Shown here piece after piece: positions 30,672 through 42,668 of a DNA stretch of 64,000 bases (the stretch's first letter is position 1; each line of letters starts with the position of its first letter). The notes beneath the pieces are model-generated. The model was not told the DNA's origin and made no database searches. It saw only the letters and a list, made by a program, of their open reading frames with translations. Source of the DNA: Physcomitrium patens (Eukaryota; Streptophyta; Bryopsida; Funariales; Funariaceae); NCBI RefSeq assembly GCF_000002425.4, contig NC_037263.1, forward strand, positions 8,879,673-8,943,672, given 5' to 3'. A program made the position numbers and the translations under genes.

Positions 30672-32027
30672 TCAATATGTTGATGTAGAATGTTCTTCAT
30701 CTTGGTATAATTCTTGATCTTCAATATGCTCTTCTATTCCAATCTCAATATCTTGTACTTGAGTTTTTTCTTCATCAAAATAAATGCCTTCATTTCTTTG
30801 TTTAAATAACTTGATTCGTTTCCCTGCTATAAGTACCTTCAATTCTGTACCATCAAGTTCTTGTAATGAATATGTTCCATTGTTGTGTGCCCTTTTGACA
30901 ATATAAGGTCCAAACCATCTCTTTGCAAACTTCTTCATAGTGCTATGTTGATTGTCTAAGCTACTATCATAAACTAATATCCAATCACCATCTTCAATAG
31001 CCTTGGGTCGTAATCGATGTTTTTTATCAAATCTTTCTTTATTCTTTTCCCTTGCTTCTTTCAATTTTTTTATTGCTATTTCAATATCATTGGGTCTTCT
31101 TTCTAGTTGCTGAATCTATAATGCTAAAAGTTCTTCTCTGTTGAGATCATTCTTCCAAGGCAATACACCCCATGTAGGTACTACATCTTCTATTGGCATT
31201 ACTGGTTTTTGACCATATACTAATTCAGAAGGCATATAACCTGTTACCGAACTATGAGTTGTACGATCTGCCCATACTACAAATAGTAGTAGTCTAGGCC
31301 ATTCATATGCTTTTCCATTGCATGCCTTTACTAATGCCTTAACAATAGGTGAATGCCCACGCTCACTTTTACCATTACCTTCTGGATTATATGTAGTTGT
31401 TACAAAAAGCTTAATTCCTATCCTATTAAAGAATTCTTGTGCTTCTTTTGCATCCAATCCATCTCTACCCGCCGTAATTTTTCCAATACAACCATAGCCA
31501 CAAATAACTTCTTCTAATAGAAATCGACATACACCTTTAGTATCTTTTGTTCTTAATACTCGTCCTTCAACCATATTTGATAAATCTTCTCATGCAAGTA
31601 CCAAATACTTCATTTGTCCAAGTCCCATAGGCATTGCCACTAAATCTACCACCCATTTGTAATGTAAAGCCAAAGGGTATGTTGGATGTAACCCATCTCG
31701 ATGTCAAATATTTGAATATACTTGGCAAGTCTCACAAGATTCTACAAATTTTGCTATGTCTTTGTACATTTCCTTCCACCAATATTTTTCCTTTAACTTA
31801 GTGAATGTTGCCCAAATACCTCGATGCCCTGCCCATAAATTTTCATGAAATTCTTTAATAATCTTTTGTTGAACTTCTAAACCACATATTATCCTTTGTG
31901 GTACTTCTCCTCTCTTTTTTGGATGCTTCCATAAATATCCATCATGTAAAAAATATCCATAGGCTTTCTTACGAATTTTCTTAAATTCTTGATCTGTCCA
32001 ATCTTTTTGTCGTTTTAATATGCTCAA
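30672..32027 (-). pseudogene. CG-E integrase
   Basis: Three open pieces. 31704-32027: zinc-binding domain with HENLWAGHRGIWATFTKLKEKYWWKEMYKDIAKFVESCETCQ (H-H-C-C). 31116-31574: catalytic core part, including GKSERGHSPIVKALVKAC near the third acidic residue and the WPRLL.FV.WADRTTHSSVTGYMPSELVYG block. 30672-31064: C-terminal module with RFDKKHR..PKAIEDGDWILVYDSSLDN, KRWFGPYIV (GPY motif) and LAGKRIK-like end. There is no chromodomain after the GPY module, only an acidic tail (EEKTQVQDIEIGIEEHIEDQE). This integrase is the likely source of the 4-bp NCGN target choice. First catalytic Asp region lies in the interrupted stretch 31575-31703. Confidence 0.8.
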
Positions 32028-32045
32028 ATACTCTCCAACATCTTT

Positions 32046-32648
32046 TCATTCATTTTCATATAAATCTCTTAAAAATGCTTCTAATGGTATATTAAAACAT
32101 ACACCCATTTCTTTTGATAACGCATTGGTATAAAATTTTGTATCCACATCATCTTCTAAATCAATCATCTTTTCTTCATCATTATACCTTATTCTTGATA
32201 ACATATCTGCAATTGAATTTTCTTTCCAAGAAATATGTTTAAATTCAGGATTCATAGATTTGATATATGCTATCTACCTCAACATAGCAATATCAAGAGT
32301 TGAATAACTTGTAATCATACCTAACAAAGGTGGACAATCTGATTCTATAACTACTGATGCTTCAATCAAGTATTCTTTTTCATTTTTCATAGCTATTACT
32401 ATACCCCATAATTCTCTTTTGATTTGTACATATGCCCTTTGCCTAGAATTCAATACCTTTGCTTCAAATCTTACTACATATCTATTTCCTTGTTCATCAT
32501 CTTGCCCAACCGCCTAACCTATTCCAATTGGACTTGCATCAACTGTTAATACCATTGGCCTTCTACCTTCATAATTTACTTTCTTCAAAGTTAGAAATGA
32601 AGAAAGAAGTTCTTTCAATTTTTCCATAGCTTTCCGTTGTTCTTCTTT
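32046..32648 (-). pseudogene. CG-E RNase H
   Basis: Readable with stops. The C-terminal end 32046-32255 (FKHISWKENSIADMLSRIRYND) is the usual link from RNase H to integrase. Upstream readable parts give a LTVDASPIGIG-like start and RQRAYVQIKRELWGIV. Domain order is normal for Ty3/gypsy. Confidence 0.7.
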
Positions 32649-33480
32649 TCATTGAAATTTTTGATTCTTTCTTAACAACTTATATAATGGATCTGCTATA
32701 TATGCAAAGTGAAGTATCCATATATGATAGAAAATACATGCTCCTAAAAATCTTCTTACTTTCGTTGTATTTGTACATTCTTTCATCTTTTTAATAATAT
32801 CAATCTTTTCTATACTTGGCTTACGTCCATATGAACCACATATGTGTCCTACCACCAAAATTTCTTTTACTCCAAACATTGATTTTGTTCCCGATAAGGT
32901 TAAATGAACTTCTTCCAATCTTTTCAAAATCTTCTCACAATCTTCAATATGATCTGCCACAAACTTCCTACATCCCTTTGAATCTAAAGTTTCATCCTTT
33001 CTTTCTTCTTCACATCCCTTAATAGGTACATCATCCAAGAAAGACATTATTATTCTTGGAATAAAATCTCTTAATACCTTATGCATTCCATTCATCATAT
33101 GTGCTACAAAATTTGTAGCCCCTTATGGTAATATGTACATTCTAACCAATCCTAATGGTGTCTTCATAGTTGTCAAATCTCTACTTTGTATTGCCAATTG
33201 GAATTGATCATAACCTGAATAAAGATCACCCATTGAGTAGATAGCTCTTCCAGCAAATGTTTCTGCAAATTCATCCACAATTGGACTTGAACCCATATTT
33301 CTAATAGTCACTTTATTTACGGGTTGCATATCTTGTATAAATCTCATTGTTCCATTTTTCTTTGGCACTGTAAACCATCAATTAGAATAAGGTGCTATAG
33401 ATGGTTCCAAAATTCCCATTTTAATCTTTTCATTGAGTAAATCTACTAACTTAGATAAATGCGCTCTTGGTACTAGAATT
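32649..33480 (-). pseudogene. CG-E reverse transcriptase
   Basis: Open pieces 33123-33368 (MPKKNGTMRFIQDMQPVNKVTIRN, then DEFAETFAGRAIYSMGDLYSGYDQFQLA with the first catalytic Asp, TTMKTPLGLVRMYILP) and 32649-33098 (HMMNGMHKVLRDFIPRIIMSFLDDVPIKG with FLDD instead of YVDD, LSGTKSMFGVKEILVVGHICGSYGRKPSIEKID, RRFLGACIFYHIWI). The YDQF and GSYGRKPS signatures separate this RT from those of T1 and the chromoviruses. A broken homologue, CG-G, is at 48128-49120. Confidence 0.85.
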
Positions 33481-34972
33481 GGTTGCAAATTCCATGGTTC
33501 ATGAGGAATAGTAAAAATAACCATGGGTGCTATAATATTTGAATCAACACACCCAATTTCATATGCTTCAAATGCAAAAGCTTTTCCATGACGTGCAAGT
33601 ATATCCCTAAAATATTTTTCTTCATATTTTGTCAAAAATCCATCACCTCCAACATTTAATCCATCTAATGTAACATCCATAAATTTATGCCCTATCTTCC
33701 TTGGATCTCTTAGATTTGGTTGTGTCGATGCTCCACTTATCATTTCTTCACAATCACATGGTAGTAGCAAAGTCACTAGTTTGACCTTCTTTGCTACTGA
33801 TTTATACTTAGTTTCAACATATATCTCTTGGCGACTTAAATTTTCTTTAAATCCTTGAATTTCATCATAAAATTCTTTAGAACACACATTAATAACTCTA
33901 TTTTCTACTTGTAACCCACATTGTAATAGATAATTTAATTCCCCCATAGTATCTGCAAAACCTACTTCTTCATATGTTCCTGAAATAAATTCATTTTCAA
34001 CCAATTCTCCATTTTCTTTCAAATTTTTTTCTATATTTTTAATATAACATCTGTCCCTCTTTTTTATTTTGTCAATAGTCTTAAAAGTCAATACACAATC
34101 TTGTGTCATGCCAATAAGTCCAGTTCATAACAATTCTTTATCTAAATTAAGCGAGAGAATTTCTTTCTCTAATCCATTGCAACCCCGCCTTACAATGGTG
34201 TGTGGTAAAAATCCTCAAGGTCTTCAAATTTTTCATTTGATATTGGTTTTTCTCTCAACTTATCAAGATTTCTCTCATGATTAGCACAAACAGTTAAAAA
34301 TTGAATTGCTTTCATCCCATCTTGGCTTCTTATTCTTGCATAAGCTGAATCATCATCCATTACTTTTGTTTCCATTCGTGTAGAAATAATATATGGTTGT
34401 CCCAATATAATTGGGTATGTAGACATGTCTTGTATAAAGAAATTTTATTCATGAATAACATCTCCAATTGTCACTTTGATATTTGGACATGCTCTATACA
34501 AATCTTGCTTTGAATTATTTGCAGCTCTTATCATCTACCCATGTTCAGTATCAATAGGCCATTTTTTCTTGTTATACAATTCCTTTGTCATCAACTTGAC
34601 TTCAGAACCATCATCAATTAATGCTACAACTGGTTCTTCTAAATTTCCCAATTTTATTAAATTCTCCGTTGTAGCCCTTGCCCAATGACTTCTAGAATAA
34701 TGGCTAGAAGCTTGAATGACATCTTCTTTTTCTGCAAACCTTACTCGCAAGACATCTCCAAAATTTTGTATTTCATCTTCTTCATCTTCATTTCTTTCCA
34801 TTACTCTTGTTCCTTGTATATTTGATATCATAGAGTCTCCTATAGATTGTCGTTTTCTCTTTATTGTATCAATAATAACTTTATAAAACTTACGCTTTGT
34901 AATTCCTAGAATTTCACCAATTATGAATTCAATCTTTCCACTTAAAAACCGCTCCTCCAATACCTTTTTCAA
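33481..34972 (-). pseudogene. CG-E protease and protease-RT connector
   Basis: Protease near the start of the open piece 34535-34972: EPVVALIDDGSEVKLMTKELYNKKKWPIDTEHG (active site ALIDDGSE, where D-x-G-S is expected). 34190-34426 (MSTYPIILGQPYI) is the second half of the fold. 33378-34109 is a long connector ending in PHEPWNLQPILVPRAHLSKLVDLLNEKIKMGILEPS just before RT. CG-C retains the same protease (ALIDHGSEINIM). Confidence 0.75.
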
Positions 34973-36562
34973 ATCTGTAGCTGCTTCAATATCTGATTGT
35001 AATTTATAAGCAAGAGCCTTTGCTTTTTCTTTTCCAATTTCCCTCTCTTTTGTAGAAATGCTCTCTATTGTCTCTTCATGTATAGAATTCTTTTGTTGCT
35101 GTGCTTTTTCTCCCCTTATAATTCTTTTTGAGGGCCCTTAATTATTTTCATCTCTCTTTTATTTTTCTTCTATTAATGCTTCATATTGACTCCTTACAAT
35201 ATGAGCATGTACAGATAGTCTATCTAATGGATCATCCCACCTAGTAATTTGTCGAATGTTATTACGAACACATTTCAAATCATCTCTAATAAAATTTCCC
35301 CTTTCAGCATACTTCATTGCACTTGTCCACAAAGAACTAGATTCTATTGGAAACTCAAGGTTTATACTTAAACATCTACTAGGATCTGCTTCTACCTAAT
35401 ATGTTGATGCTGCATTGCTTGAGTTTGTCTATACTTTAAAAGTATCTCCAATAAATAACTTCATTCCTCTTTTACCAAAATTTATTTCCAATTTTTCTCC
35501 ATTTTCTTTTGAGTGTATCATACCATCTTTAAAAACAACAATTTCTTTACGTAATGCCTCTGTAAATTCTTCACATTCCTTCGTCAAGTGATCTATGTTG
35601 TCACACCACATGCATCTATGTACTACACCCTCCATTGGCCTTGATCTTTGTTTTGTTGATATTCTTGATGGTTGACCTTTCTCTTCAATTTTTGCAAATT
35701 TTATTGGCAAATCTCTCATTCCACATATGATTTCATCAATTCCTGTTTCTTCTTTCTTTGATGTAGCCATTGAAGGTTGAATTAAAGATGTCGGATGGAT
35801 ACTAGACACCTTTATCTTAGATGGTTGTAATGGTCTTTGATCACCCCCCATATCTTTTCTCTTTTCTCTTTTTGTCATCTTCTTTACAGCATCCTCTACC
35901 CTTTCCCAATTTGTTGTCAATCCTTCATCTTCTTCTTTATCTTCAAGCATGAATTCCAACTTCTCTTGCAACTTTCCATCAGCTGCTTGAAGAAAGAGCT
36001 CCACCTTACTTGGATCCAATAATTGTCTTTCTTTCTTTGATAAAGAAGAATATTTCTTTTCAAACTTCCTTAATAATTCTATTGCTAGAAGATCCTTCTT
36101 TGGCTTTTCAATCCATTCAAAAAAAGACCTTTTTATAACCCTATCACTATCTTCTAAGAAAAACTCATCCTTCAAAGCTTAAGAAAATTTCTCCTATGAA
36201 CCTCCAAAGTGTTGAATAAGAAACTTAACTTGATTTCTTATCTCTCGTACAGAGGCTAATTCAAATAATTGAACCATCTCACTTTCTGAAATACGCTTCA
36301 ATTCCATTTCCTTTACATAGCATCTTAAATATTTTGTAATATCTTTTTCTTCAAATTAATCGATCTTGTCCACGACCGCTTGTAATTCTTTGTTAGCCAT
36401 ACTCTCTTTGCGATCTTTAACCTGTTGCTCTTGTTGTTGCATGAATAAGGTCAAAACTTCAAACATGTTTGTAGAGGTAGAATCAAAATGCATACCTTGT
36501 CCTCCAAATGAAGCTCTTCTTCCAACTCTACTTAAAGCACTATCCAAATTGCCTCCTTCCAT
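34973..36562 (-). pseudogene. CG-E gag
   Basis: Start MEGGNLDSALSRVGRRASFGGQGMHFDSTS at 36562 (68 open codons, with a glutamine-rich FMQQQEQQ helix). Broken middle 36176-36355. Open piece 35429-36175 with capsid residues and a single zinc knuckle CMWCDNIDHLTKEC (CX2CX4HX4C). The same MEGG...S.GRR start occurs in CG-C (58788), supporting the start codon. Confidence 0.78.
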
Positions 36563-36641
36563 TTTCTTTTAATTCCTTCTCCAAAATTAAAATAAATAAA
36601 AAATAATAATAATAATAAAAAATTCTTTTCACCTCAAGCGT

Positions 36642-36659
36642 TTCACGTCGGGTTCAGCA
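36642..36659 (-). other. Primer-binding site of CG-E
   Basis: TGCTGAACCCGACGTGAA on the minus strand, four bases inside the 5' LTR. Consensus with CG-F and CG-C is TGGTGAAYYCGACGTGAA. Confidence 0.7.
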
Positions 36660-36663
36660 AATA

Positions 36664-38653
36664 TGTCGTAATGTATGAAGTCTTGCTTGAAAATACTCCG
36701 GACTCTTGGCTATAGAAGGAAGAATAGAAATTGCGATAACAAAATCCTAAATAGAATACTAACAATGCTCTAACTAGACTATAATAATGATAAACAAACA
36801 TAATCAAATTCAAAACAACTCAAAGAAATTTCAAACAAACAATAAAATTCTTAAAGAAATATTAGAATGATCACAAATTTTACTCAAATATATGTCAATT
36901 CAACCTTAATTTAATTCTAGTTAAAATCCTATTCAATTTCACTCAACTTTAGACCAAACTTAATTAAATATTAAACCCTAATAATTCCTAAACCCTAAGT
37001 CAAATCCTAAAAAAATCTTAAATTAAATCCTATTCCAAATCCTAATCCAACCCTAAACCCTAAACCAAACCTTAAATCAAATCCTAACCAAATTCTAATC
37101 CAAATCCTAACCAAATCCTAATTCAAACCCTAAATCAAATCCTAACCAAATCCTAATCCAAATCCTAAATCAAACCCTAACCAAACCTTAAACCCTAATC
37201 CAATCCTAAACTCTAATTTAAATCCTAAATCCTAAACCAAACCTTAAATCAAACCCTAACCAAACTCTAGTCCAAACTCTAATCCAAACCTTAAATCAAA
37301 TCCTAACCAAATCCTAAACCCTAATCCAAACCCTAATCCAAACTCTAATCCAAACTCTAAACCGAACTCTAGCCAAACGCTAACCAAACCCTAACCAAAC
37401 CCTAAACTCTAATCCAAACCCTTAATCAAACCCTAACCAAACCCTAGTCCAAACTCTAATACAAATCCTTAAATCAAACCCTAACCAAATCCTAAATTCT
37501 AATCCAAACCCTAAATCCTAATCCAAATCCTAATCCAAATCCTAATCCAAATCCTAATCCAAACCCTAAACCGAATCCTAGCCAAATCCTAATCCAAATC
37601 CTAGTAATTCCTATGACAGATTTAAACCTCAATATCTAATGAATAAACCGTTGATCTCAATTCAAAATTTGTTCACTTCTTAAATATCAAGTTCAAAATA
37701 AGCAAAAAAAATTTGAAAAGGATCGGAGTTACCAAATTGAAGAAACCCTTAAAAATGTGTTCACGTGTTAGCCTGCCTCCTTCTCTAATCTTGTTGCCAA
37801 CCTTCTAGAGCCAATTTCTCCTCTTTGCGCCGTTCGATTGGTTTCAAATTTCTCATGGACATATAAAAACAAGTCTAATATTCTCTCACATAAGTTTTAC
37901 TTCAATCCAACTAGTAGATTGCATGAAAACTTAAAAACCCTCACTAGACCTAAAACTCTACTTTCTGAGACCTTGACTCACTTAAACCTCAATATCTCTC
38001 AGTTCAACCGTTAGATCAAGCTCAAATTTACAACATGTATTCAACACAACTATAACCATAAACCCAAAAAAATTCAACCATAGATCTGCAACAAAACTCT
38101 CGAAATCACTCAAAACATAAACCCTATTTTATTTTATAAAACCCAAGTCATCCGAAAAAAAACTCAACTTTGCAAAGCTCTTACAAATTCATATCAACTC
38201 CAAATCACCCAAAATTAATGCTTATAGAAACCCTATTTAATCTTCTCTCAAACCCCACTCTCCGATCTGCCAAATAATCCCGGAGTCGTCGTCGAGACTC
38301 GGTTTTGTGCCTTAGGGTCTGATTTCGACCCTGGTTCATAACCAGCCCTCTCTGGGTATCAATATCTAGTTTTTCTAAGTAATTTTTGTTTTTAGAATTT
38401 ACTCTTAACTTTCTTCTAAATATTCCTATATCATTTATTTTTCCAATCTACTTTGATTTGCCTTACTTATGGTACTACAAAGTAAGTAGAAGTCACCTTT
38501 CTAAAAGGCAGCAGTGATACCTTTTAATTTTTCTACCCCTTTGGCTATTAACTATATTTCTAAAATAATTTGTTCTAATACTTTGAACTAAGATCTCTTA
38601 AATTATAATAATCTCCACACTCTTTCACCTATTAATCGTGTTACATCACGACA
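36664..38653 (-). mobile_element. Right (5') LTR-A of CG-E
   Basis: 1990 bases, TGTCGTAATGTATG...CATCACGACA, followed by ACGC (38654-38657) and the T1 integrase. Contains the CCCTAAA-like array at 36960-37610. From about 37850 to the end it appears identical to 15300-16102. Confidence 0.92.
36960..37610 (-). repeat. CCCTAAA-like degenerate array in LTR-A
   Basis: Irregular CCAAATCCTAA / CCAAACCCTAA units, like 14340-15060 but with a different order and length. Confidence 0.88.
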
Positions 38654-39457
38654 ACGCACCATTCAAAAAATTGACTTTGTAGGATCCATTGTACCTATCT
38701 CTTGAAATGGAAATAAACATTATATTCTCGTAGCCACCGATTATGTGACCAAATGGGCGGAGGCCATGGCAACAAAAACTGATAATGTCAATACTATAGC
38801 AACATTTTTATATGAGAACATTATCACTTGTTTTGGTTGTCTGAAAGAATTGGTTAGTGATCGCAAAATACATTTTATTAATGCAACAATTGAAGCATTA
38901 ACAGCAAAGTATGAGATCAAGCACTGCAAAACTATACCTTATCATCCATGAGCCAATGGACAAACAAAAAAGACCAACAGTATCCTATGTAAGATCTTAA
39001 CAAAGACTATTTCATGAGTGGGAACCGATTGGGACACTAAATTATTTGCAGCTTTATGGGTGTACTGTACTACGTATAAAGTAACTATCAATGTATCATT
39101 GATAGTTACTATCAATGTCATTTCAATTGGTATATGGTCAGGAGGTAATTCTACCAATTGAATTAGAGGTCCAATGTTTACGAATTGCGTTGGATGAACG
39201 TATGGGAGACAAAGAATCTCTTGAATATAGGTTAGTCCATTTGGAGAAATTGGATGAAGCTAAGGCTACGGCTCTCTTAATCATAGAAGCTACATAGCAC
39301 TACAGAAAGAGTTATTATGATAGTAAGTTACGATTGAAATATTTTATGCCCAATGATCTAGTGCTACTTTATGATAGCCGCTTTAATAACTTTCCTGATA
39401 AATTTCAAGTACGATGGCATGGGCTTTATCAGATGGTGGAAGGTTTCCCTAATGGTT
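38654..39457 (+). pseudogene. T1 integrase core and C-terminus, copy 2
   Basis: Second copy of 16103-16906 with the same stops and the same palindromic insertion (39077-39118). The first ~600 bases have about one difference; the rest differs more. Presence of identical stops in both copies shows that T1 was already dead when this segment was duplicated. Confidence 0.85.
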
Positions 39458-39461
39458 CCGT

Positions 39462-40834
39462 TGTCGTATTGTAACACATCTATATGATGAAAATATAAAT
39501 AAAGAAGATTTATTAATATTTAGTCACCTTGGATATTAGAAGTGGCGGCCAATTCCAGTGCAAATATTGAAATGCCAGGTTTAGTCACCCCATTACAGTC
39601 GGTCGGGGCATACTCACCAATAACAAAATACTCCATTCAATTCCAGTAACAGGAGTTAGCAGGAAAGGAAAGGACCAATTCAACGTCGGGTGAACCTAGT
39701 TCGGAGAGTCAATTGGATCCAATTTCAGAAGACATCTAATCCAGGTCCTATTATAGGCCTCTTATCTAGTATGAGACCTGACTTGGTCGGGCAATCCAAT
39801 GCAGTCCAATTATAGGGCTTCGATTCCGTTTTAGGTTGTTCCGTTCTTTGTGCCATTTTGGGAACGTCCTTTCTGTAAAAGGATCTCTTAAAGGTGAAAA
39901 TGGGGGGGAGAAAGTGCAGTGGGTTGTTCCAATTCGGGGAGTCCAAGGCGGAAGAATATGATCTTCTGAGGATAAAAGGGGAAGGTAGGTTAAGAATTGG
40001 ATTTTTCGAGAATCGGAGTTTTAAGTCAAAGAGCTAGCTTCATGCTTTCGGAAAAAAGACGGAGAATTGGAATTTTTTTATATATATAGGATTTTGGGGA
40101 GACTGAGAGGGGGGTTGCTAAAAGTCAGTGTTATGTTAGTGAATTGGATTTTTTCGTAAGAGAGAAAAGGCTGGTACTCTTGATTATTGATGGAATGGGA
40201 GATACTTCTATGGTTGAAATTCAAAGTTGTCTAGAAGGTTGAGTTTGCTGAATTTATACGTGGTTGTGTTAATCTGACTGTACGAATAGAGGATATCTGC
40301 CAACAGTTTAAAGAGGTATTGGGAGTTGGCAAATTGGGGGCTGTTTAGGATTTCTATGATAACTGAGGACCTACTGACAGGGATAAGAGGAATATCGGCA
40401 AGCGGCCAAGGAACATCGGTGCGGATTGCAGCATAGCCTCACAATCTGTAAGCAGGATTGAACTGGAACTTCTTGAGCATTCGAAAGGGCTTGCAGAGAC
40501 ACTACTGATAGATGTTTTACAACAAGTCAGAAGGACAAATTGAGGATCACAGCTTGTCGAAGTTCACGATCTAGGATTAAGGTAATTAACGATAAAGATA
40601 AAATAAAAAACATAAAATAAATAAAATAAAATAAAAATAACAAAAGAGATTGAAGTTATATAGGGTCTCTAGGTGTTTTATATTGGAATTAAGCTTTTAC
40701 ATTGCAATCTGATATAGATTGTATTTGGGTAGTGAAGAACCCGATAAACTGCTTGAGTACTAGCGAAACACCATACTGTCTCCTACAACCAGACGCCCGA
40801 CACATTCTCAAGTAAGATAGCACATAATATGACA
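39462..40834 (+). mobile_element. Solo LTR-B, inverted, copy 2 (empty sites)
   Basis: 1373 bases, TGTCGTATTGTAACAC...ATAATATGACA, flanked by CCGT (39458-39461) and CCAT (40835-40838). It equals 16911-30114 minus CG-F and Chromo-1, and so gives the pre-insertion state of both: GAGAATCGGAGTTTT near 40010 and GACGCCCGACACATTC near 40788. Confidence 0.9.
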
Positions 40835-40838
40835 CCAT

Positions 40839-41252
40839 TTAATTGGAAGATTTTTTGGGAACCCACTTCACAACTCGCGTTAATGAGAACCAGTTTCGTT
40901 TGTATTATACGTAAACTTGAGACGGGTTTACTCAGTGGTGGAAGGGAGTCTTCATAATAATGATTATCCGACAAGATTGGAAAGGTTATGATAGCTAGAA
41001 AATGATCGATGGTTAGTTTTGGATATTGAAACTAACTAGTCAAGAAATTAGATATTCTTGATTAGAGGTGAGATTAAGGTACATTAAGTTAGATATTCTT
41101 AATTCGGACCTCGAGTAAGCAGTTAGCAGCGGGGCACTCATAGAAGGTTTCATTGTTGTAAATTTCAGATATTATGCTTTGAACTATTAGCTTTACGACA
41201 GTAATCAGCAATAGTGTTAGCGCGAGGAAGTATTGAGAGTTTGATTTTTACA
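40839..41252 (+). other. T1 region between pol and 3' ORF
   Basis: Non-coding or too decayed to read; begins TTAATTGGAAGATTTTTTGG as in 30119-30218. I see no gene or repeat in it. Confidence 0.5.
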
Positions 41253-41889
41253 ATGTCGATAGAAAGAGCAAAGAGAGTATAGAAACTATTGAAAAGTCAC
41301 CACAATGTGAGGTCTAAGTGCGATCTGAGATTGTCGTCTCTTATAGTTATCACCAACATGGAACCGATGAAGTTAGATATCTGTTGATCATTGAAAAGGC
41401 AAAAAGATTTTAGAAATGCATAGTTATTTACGTTTTTGCGAGGATCGGATAAACTACCACCAATTGATATAGAACGAGTAGCAAAATATATAAAAAATTA
41501 TAATCCAGAAGATGGTTCGAGTGTGGTAAGAAGAGTCCTGATTGGGATAGAGGAGAATATCTTACATAAGGTCTTGCATTTATCAACCGAAGAGCTTGAG
41601 GTAGGAGGAAATGCGTCAAATGAGTTCAAGCCAGGAAGCTACTTCAAAGGAGGAATGTCGTCTCTCGAGCAAAATCAAGGATGGAAGGTACAAGAGGTAC
41701 TTACGCCCAAATTTATCGAATGGATGCGGTTCATTCTGAAGCGGTTAGCATTGAATCGGCATACCACCTACATGGCGAAGCGATTACAATTTTCTGTAAT
41801 AAGAATACTAGAAGGCATGGTATTCAATTAGGCAGCTTATGTGGCCACAAGGATACATACAAAAATGGGAGCTAAGCGGAAGACGGAAT
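41253..41889 (+). pseudogene. T1 3' ORF of unknown function
   Basis: One frame from ATG 41253 (MSIERAKRV) to TAA at 41889 with a few stops, the last (TAG at 41829-41831, before AAYVATRIHTKMGAKRK) probably from TGG. The long open part 41436-41831 encodes LPPIDIERVAKYIKNYNPEDGSSVVRRVLIGIEENILHKVLHLSTEELEVGG..., SYFKGGMSSLEQNQGW and LTPKFIEWMRFILKRLALNRHTTYMAKRL. It is soluble-looking, alpha-helical, and not an envelope. It sits between integrase and the 3' LTR, where Athila/Tat elements may carry an additional ORF. T2 has a different, coiled-coil ORF in this place. Family not recognised. Confidence 0.6.
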
Positions 41890-41891
41890 AA

Positions 41892-42668
41892 GATAGAATA
41901 AGTAGTTATTTTCAGAATGTAGATATCTAGTGTATAGTGTAAACAGGGATAGATAACTATTGAAAAGATAGTTCAATAGGTAGAATGGATGAATAGTCAA
42001 GAAAAGTAGTTATCATCCATAGTATAGGAGTTGGTATCTCGGGGTAGTATAAAGAGGATGGAAGAGAGGAAGAAAAGGCCGGACTGTGATAGTCATGAGC
42101 CAGGATTAAGCTTGGTGCTTCCTCTTTATTTCTTTTGTTTTCTTTGTTGTTGAAGAATAATGGATAGTTTCTGAATACTGAGAAGTGAGTTTATGGAATA
42201 AATCAGAGATTGATTTATGAGTTATTGATTATGTAATTGGAGTATTGAGTGATTGAATTATATGAGAAGTTATTGGAAGATTGATTATGGATGGAAGATT
42301 ATGATTGTTGTTTATTCAAAGTTGTGTATGTGTGTTTTGACAAAAGAAGTCTGTGATTACAAGAATTCTGTGAATTCAAATTGGTTGGAGTGAAGTCTGT
42401 TATTCTTAGTATTGGATGGAATTTATTGAGTTTTGAGCGGTCTTTTGAGAGTGTAGGATTACACATTGTGATTATCAGTTGATAAAGGAATATTATTACT
42501 GGGAGGAAGTATTGTAGTATTTCTTAGTATTTTAGTGGTTCGGAATACAGTTAATAGTGTGACCCTAACAAGTGAAACTCATATACTTAGTCTTTCCCTG
42601 TATTCGAATTCTCCTATATGATTTTATTCTGGGAGGTTTCTTTCAGAATAAGTAAAATGACAATCACA
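41892..42668 (+). mobile_element. 3' LTR of T1
   Basis: Pair of 7022-7798 with a mutated start (GATAGAATAAG for TGTAGAATAAG), ending CAATCACA at 42668, followed by the target duplication CTACA (42669-42673). Confidence 0.92.

Larger units (their letters stand above)
30624..36663 (-). mobile_element. Internal region of CG-E, gag-pol of the CG family
   Basis: About 6 kb between LTR-A copies with gene order, on the minus strand, PBS-gag-PR-RT-RNase H-IN-purine tract. It is the only CG element in the window with a full set of pol domains, so it is the model for the autonomous partner of CG-F and CG-C. Broken by many stops and frameshifts. Confidence 0.9.
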
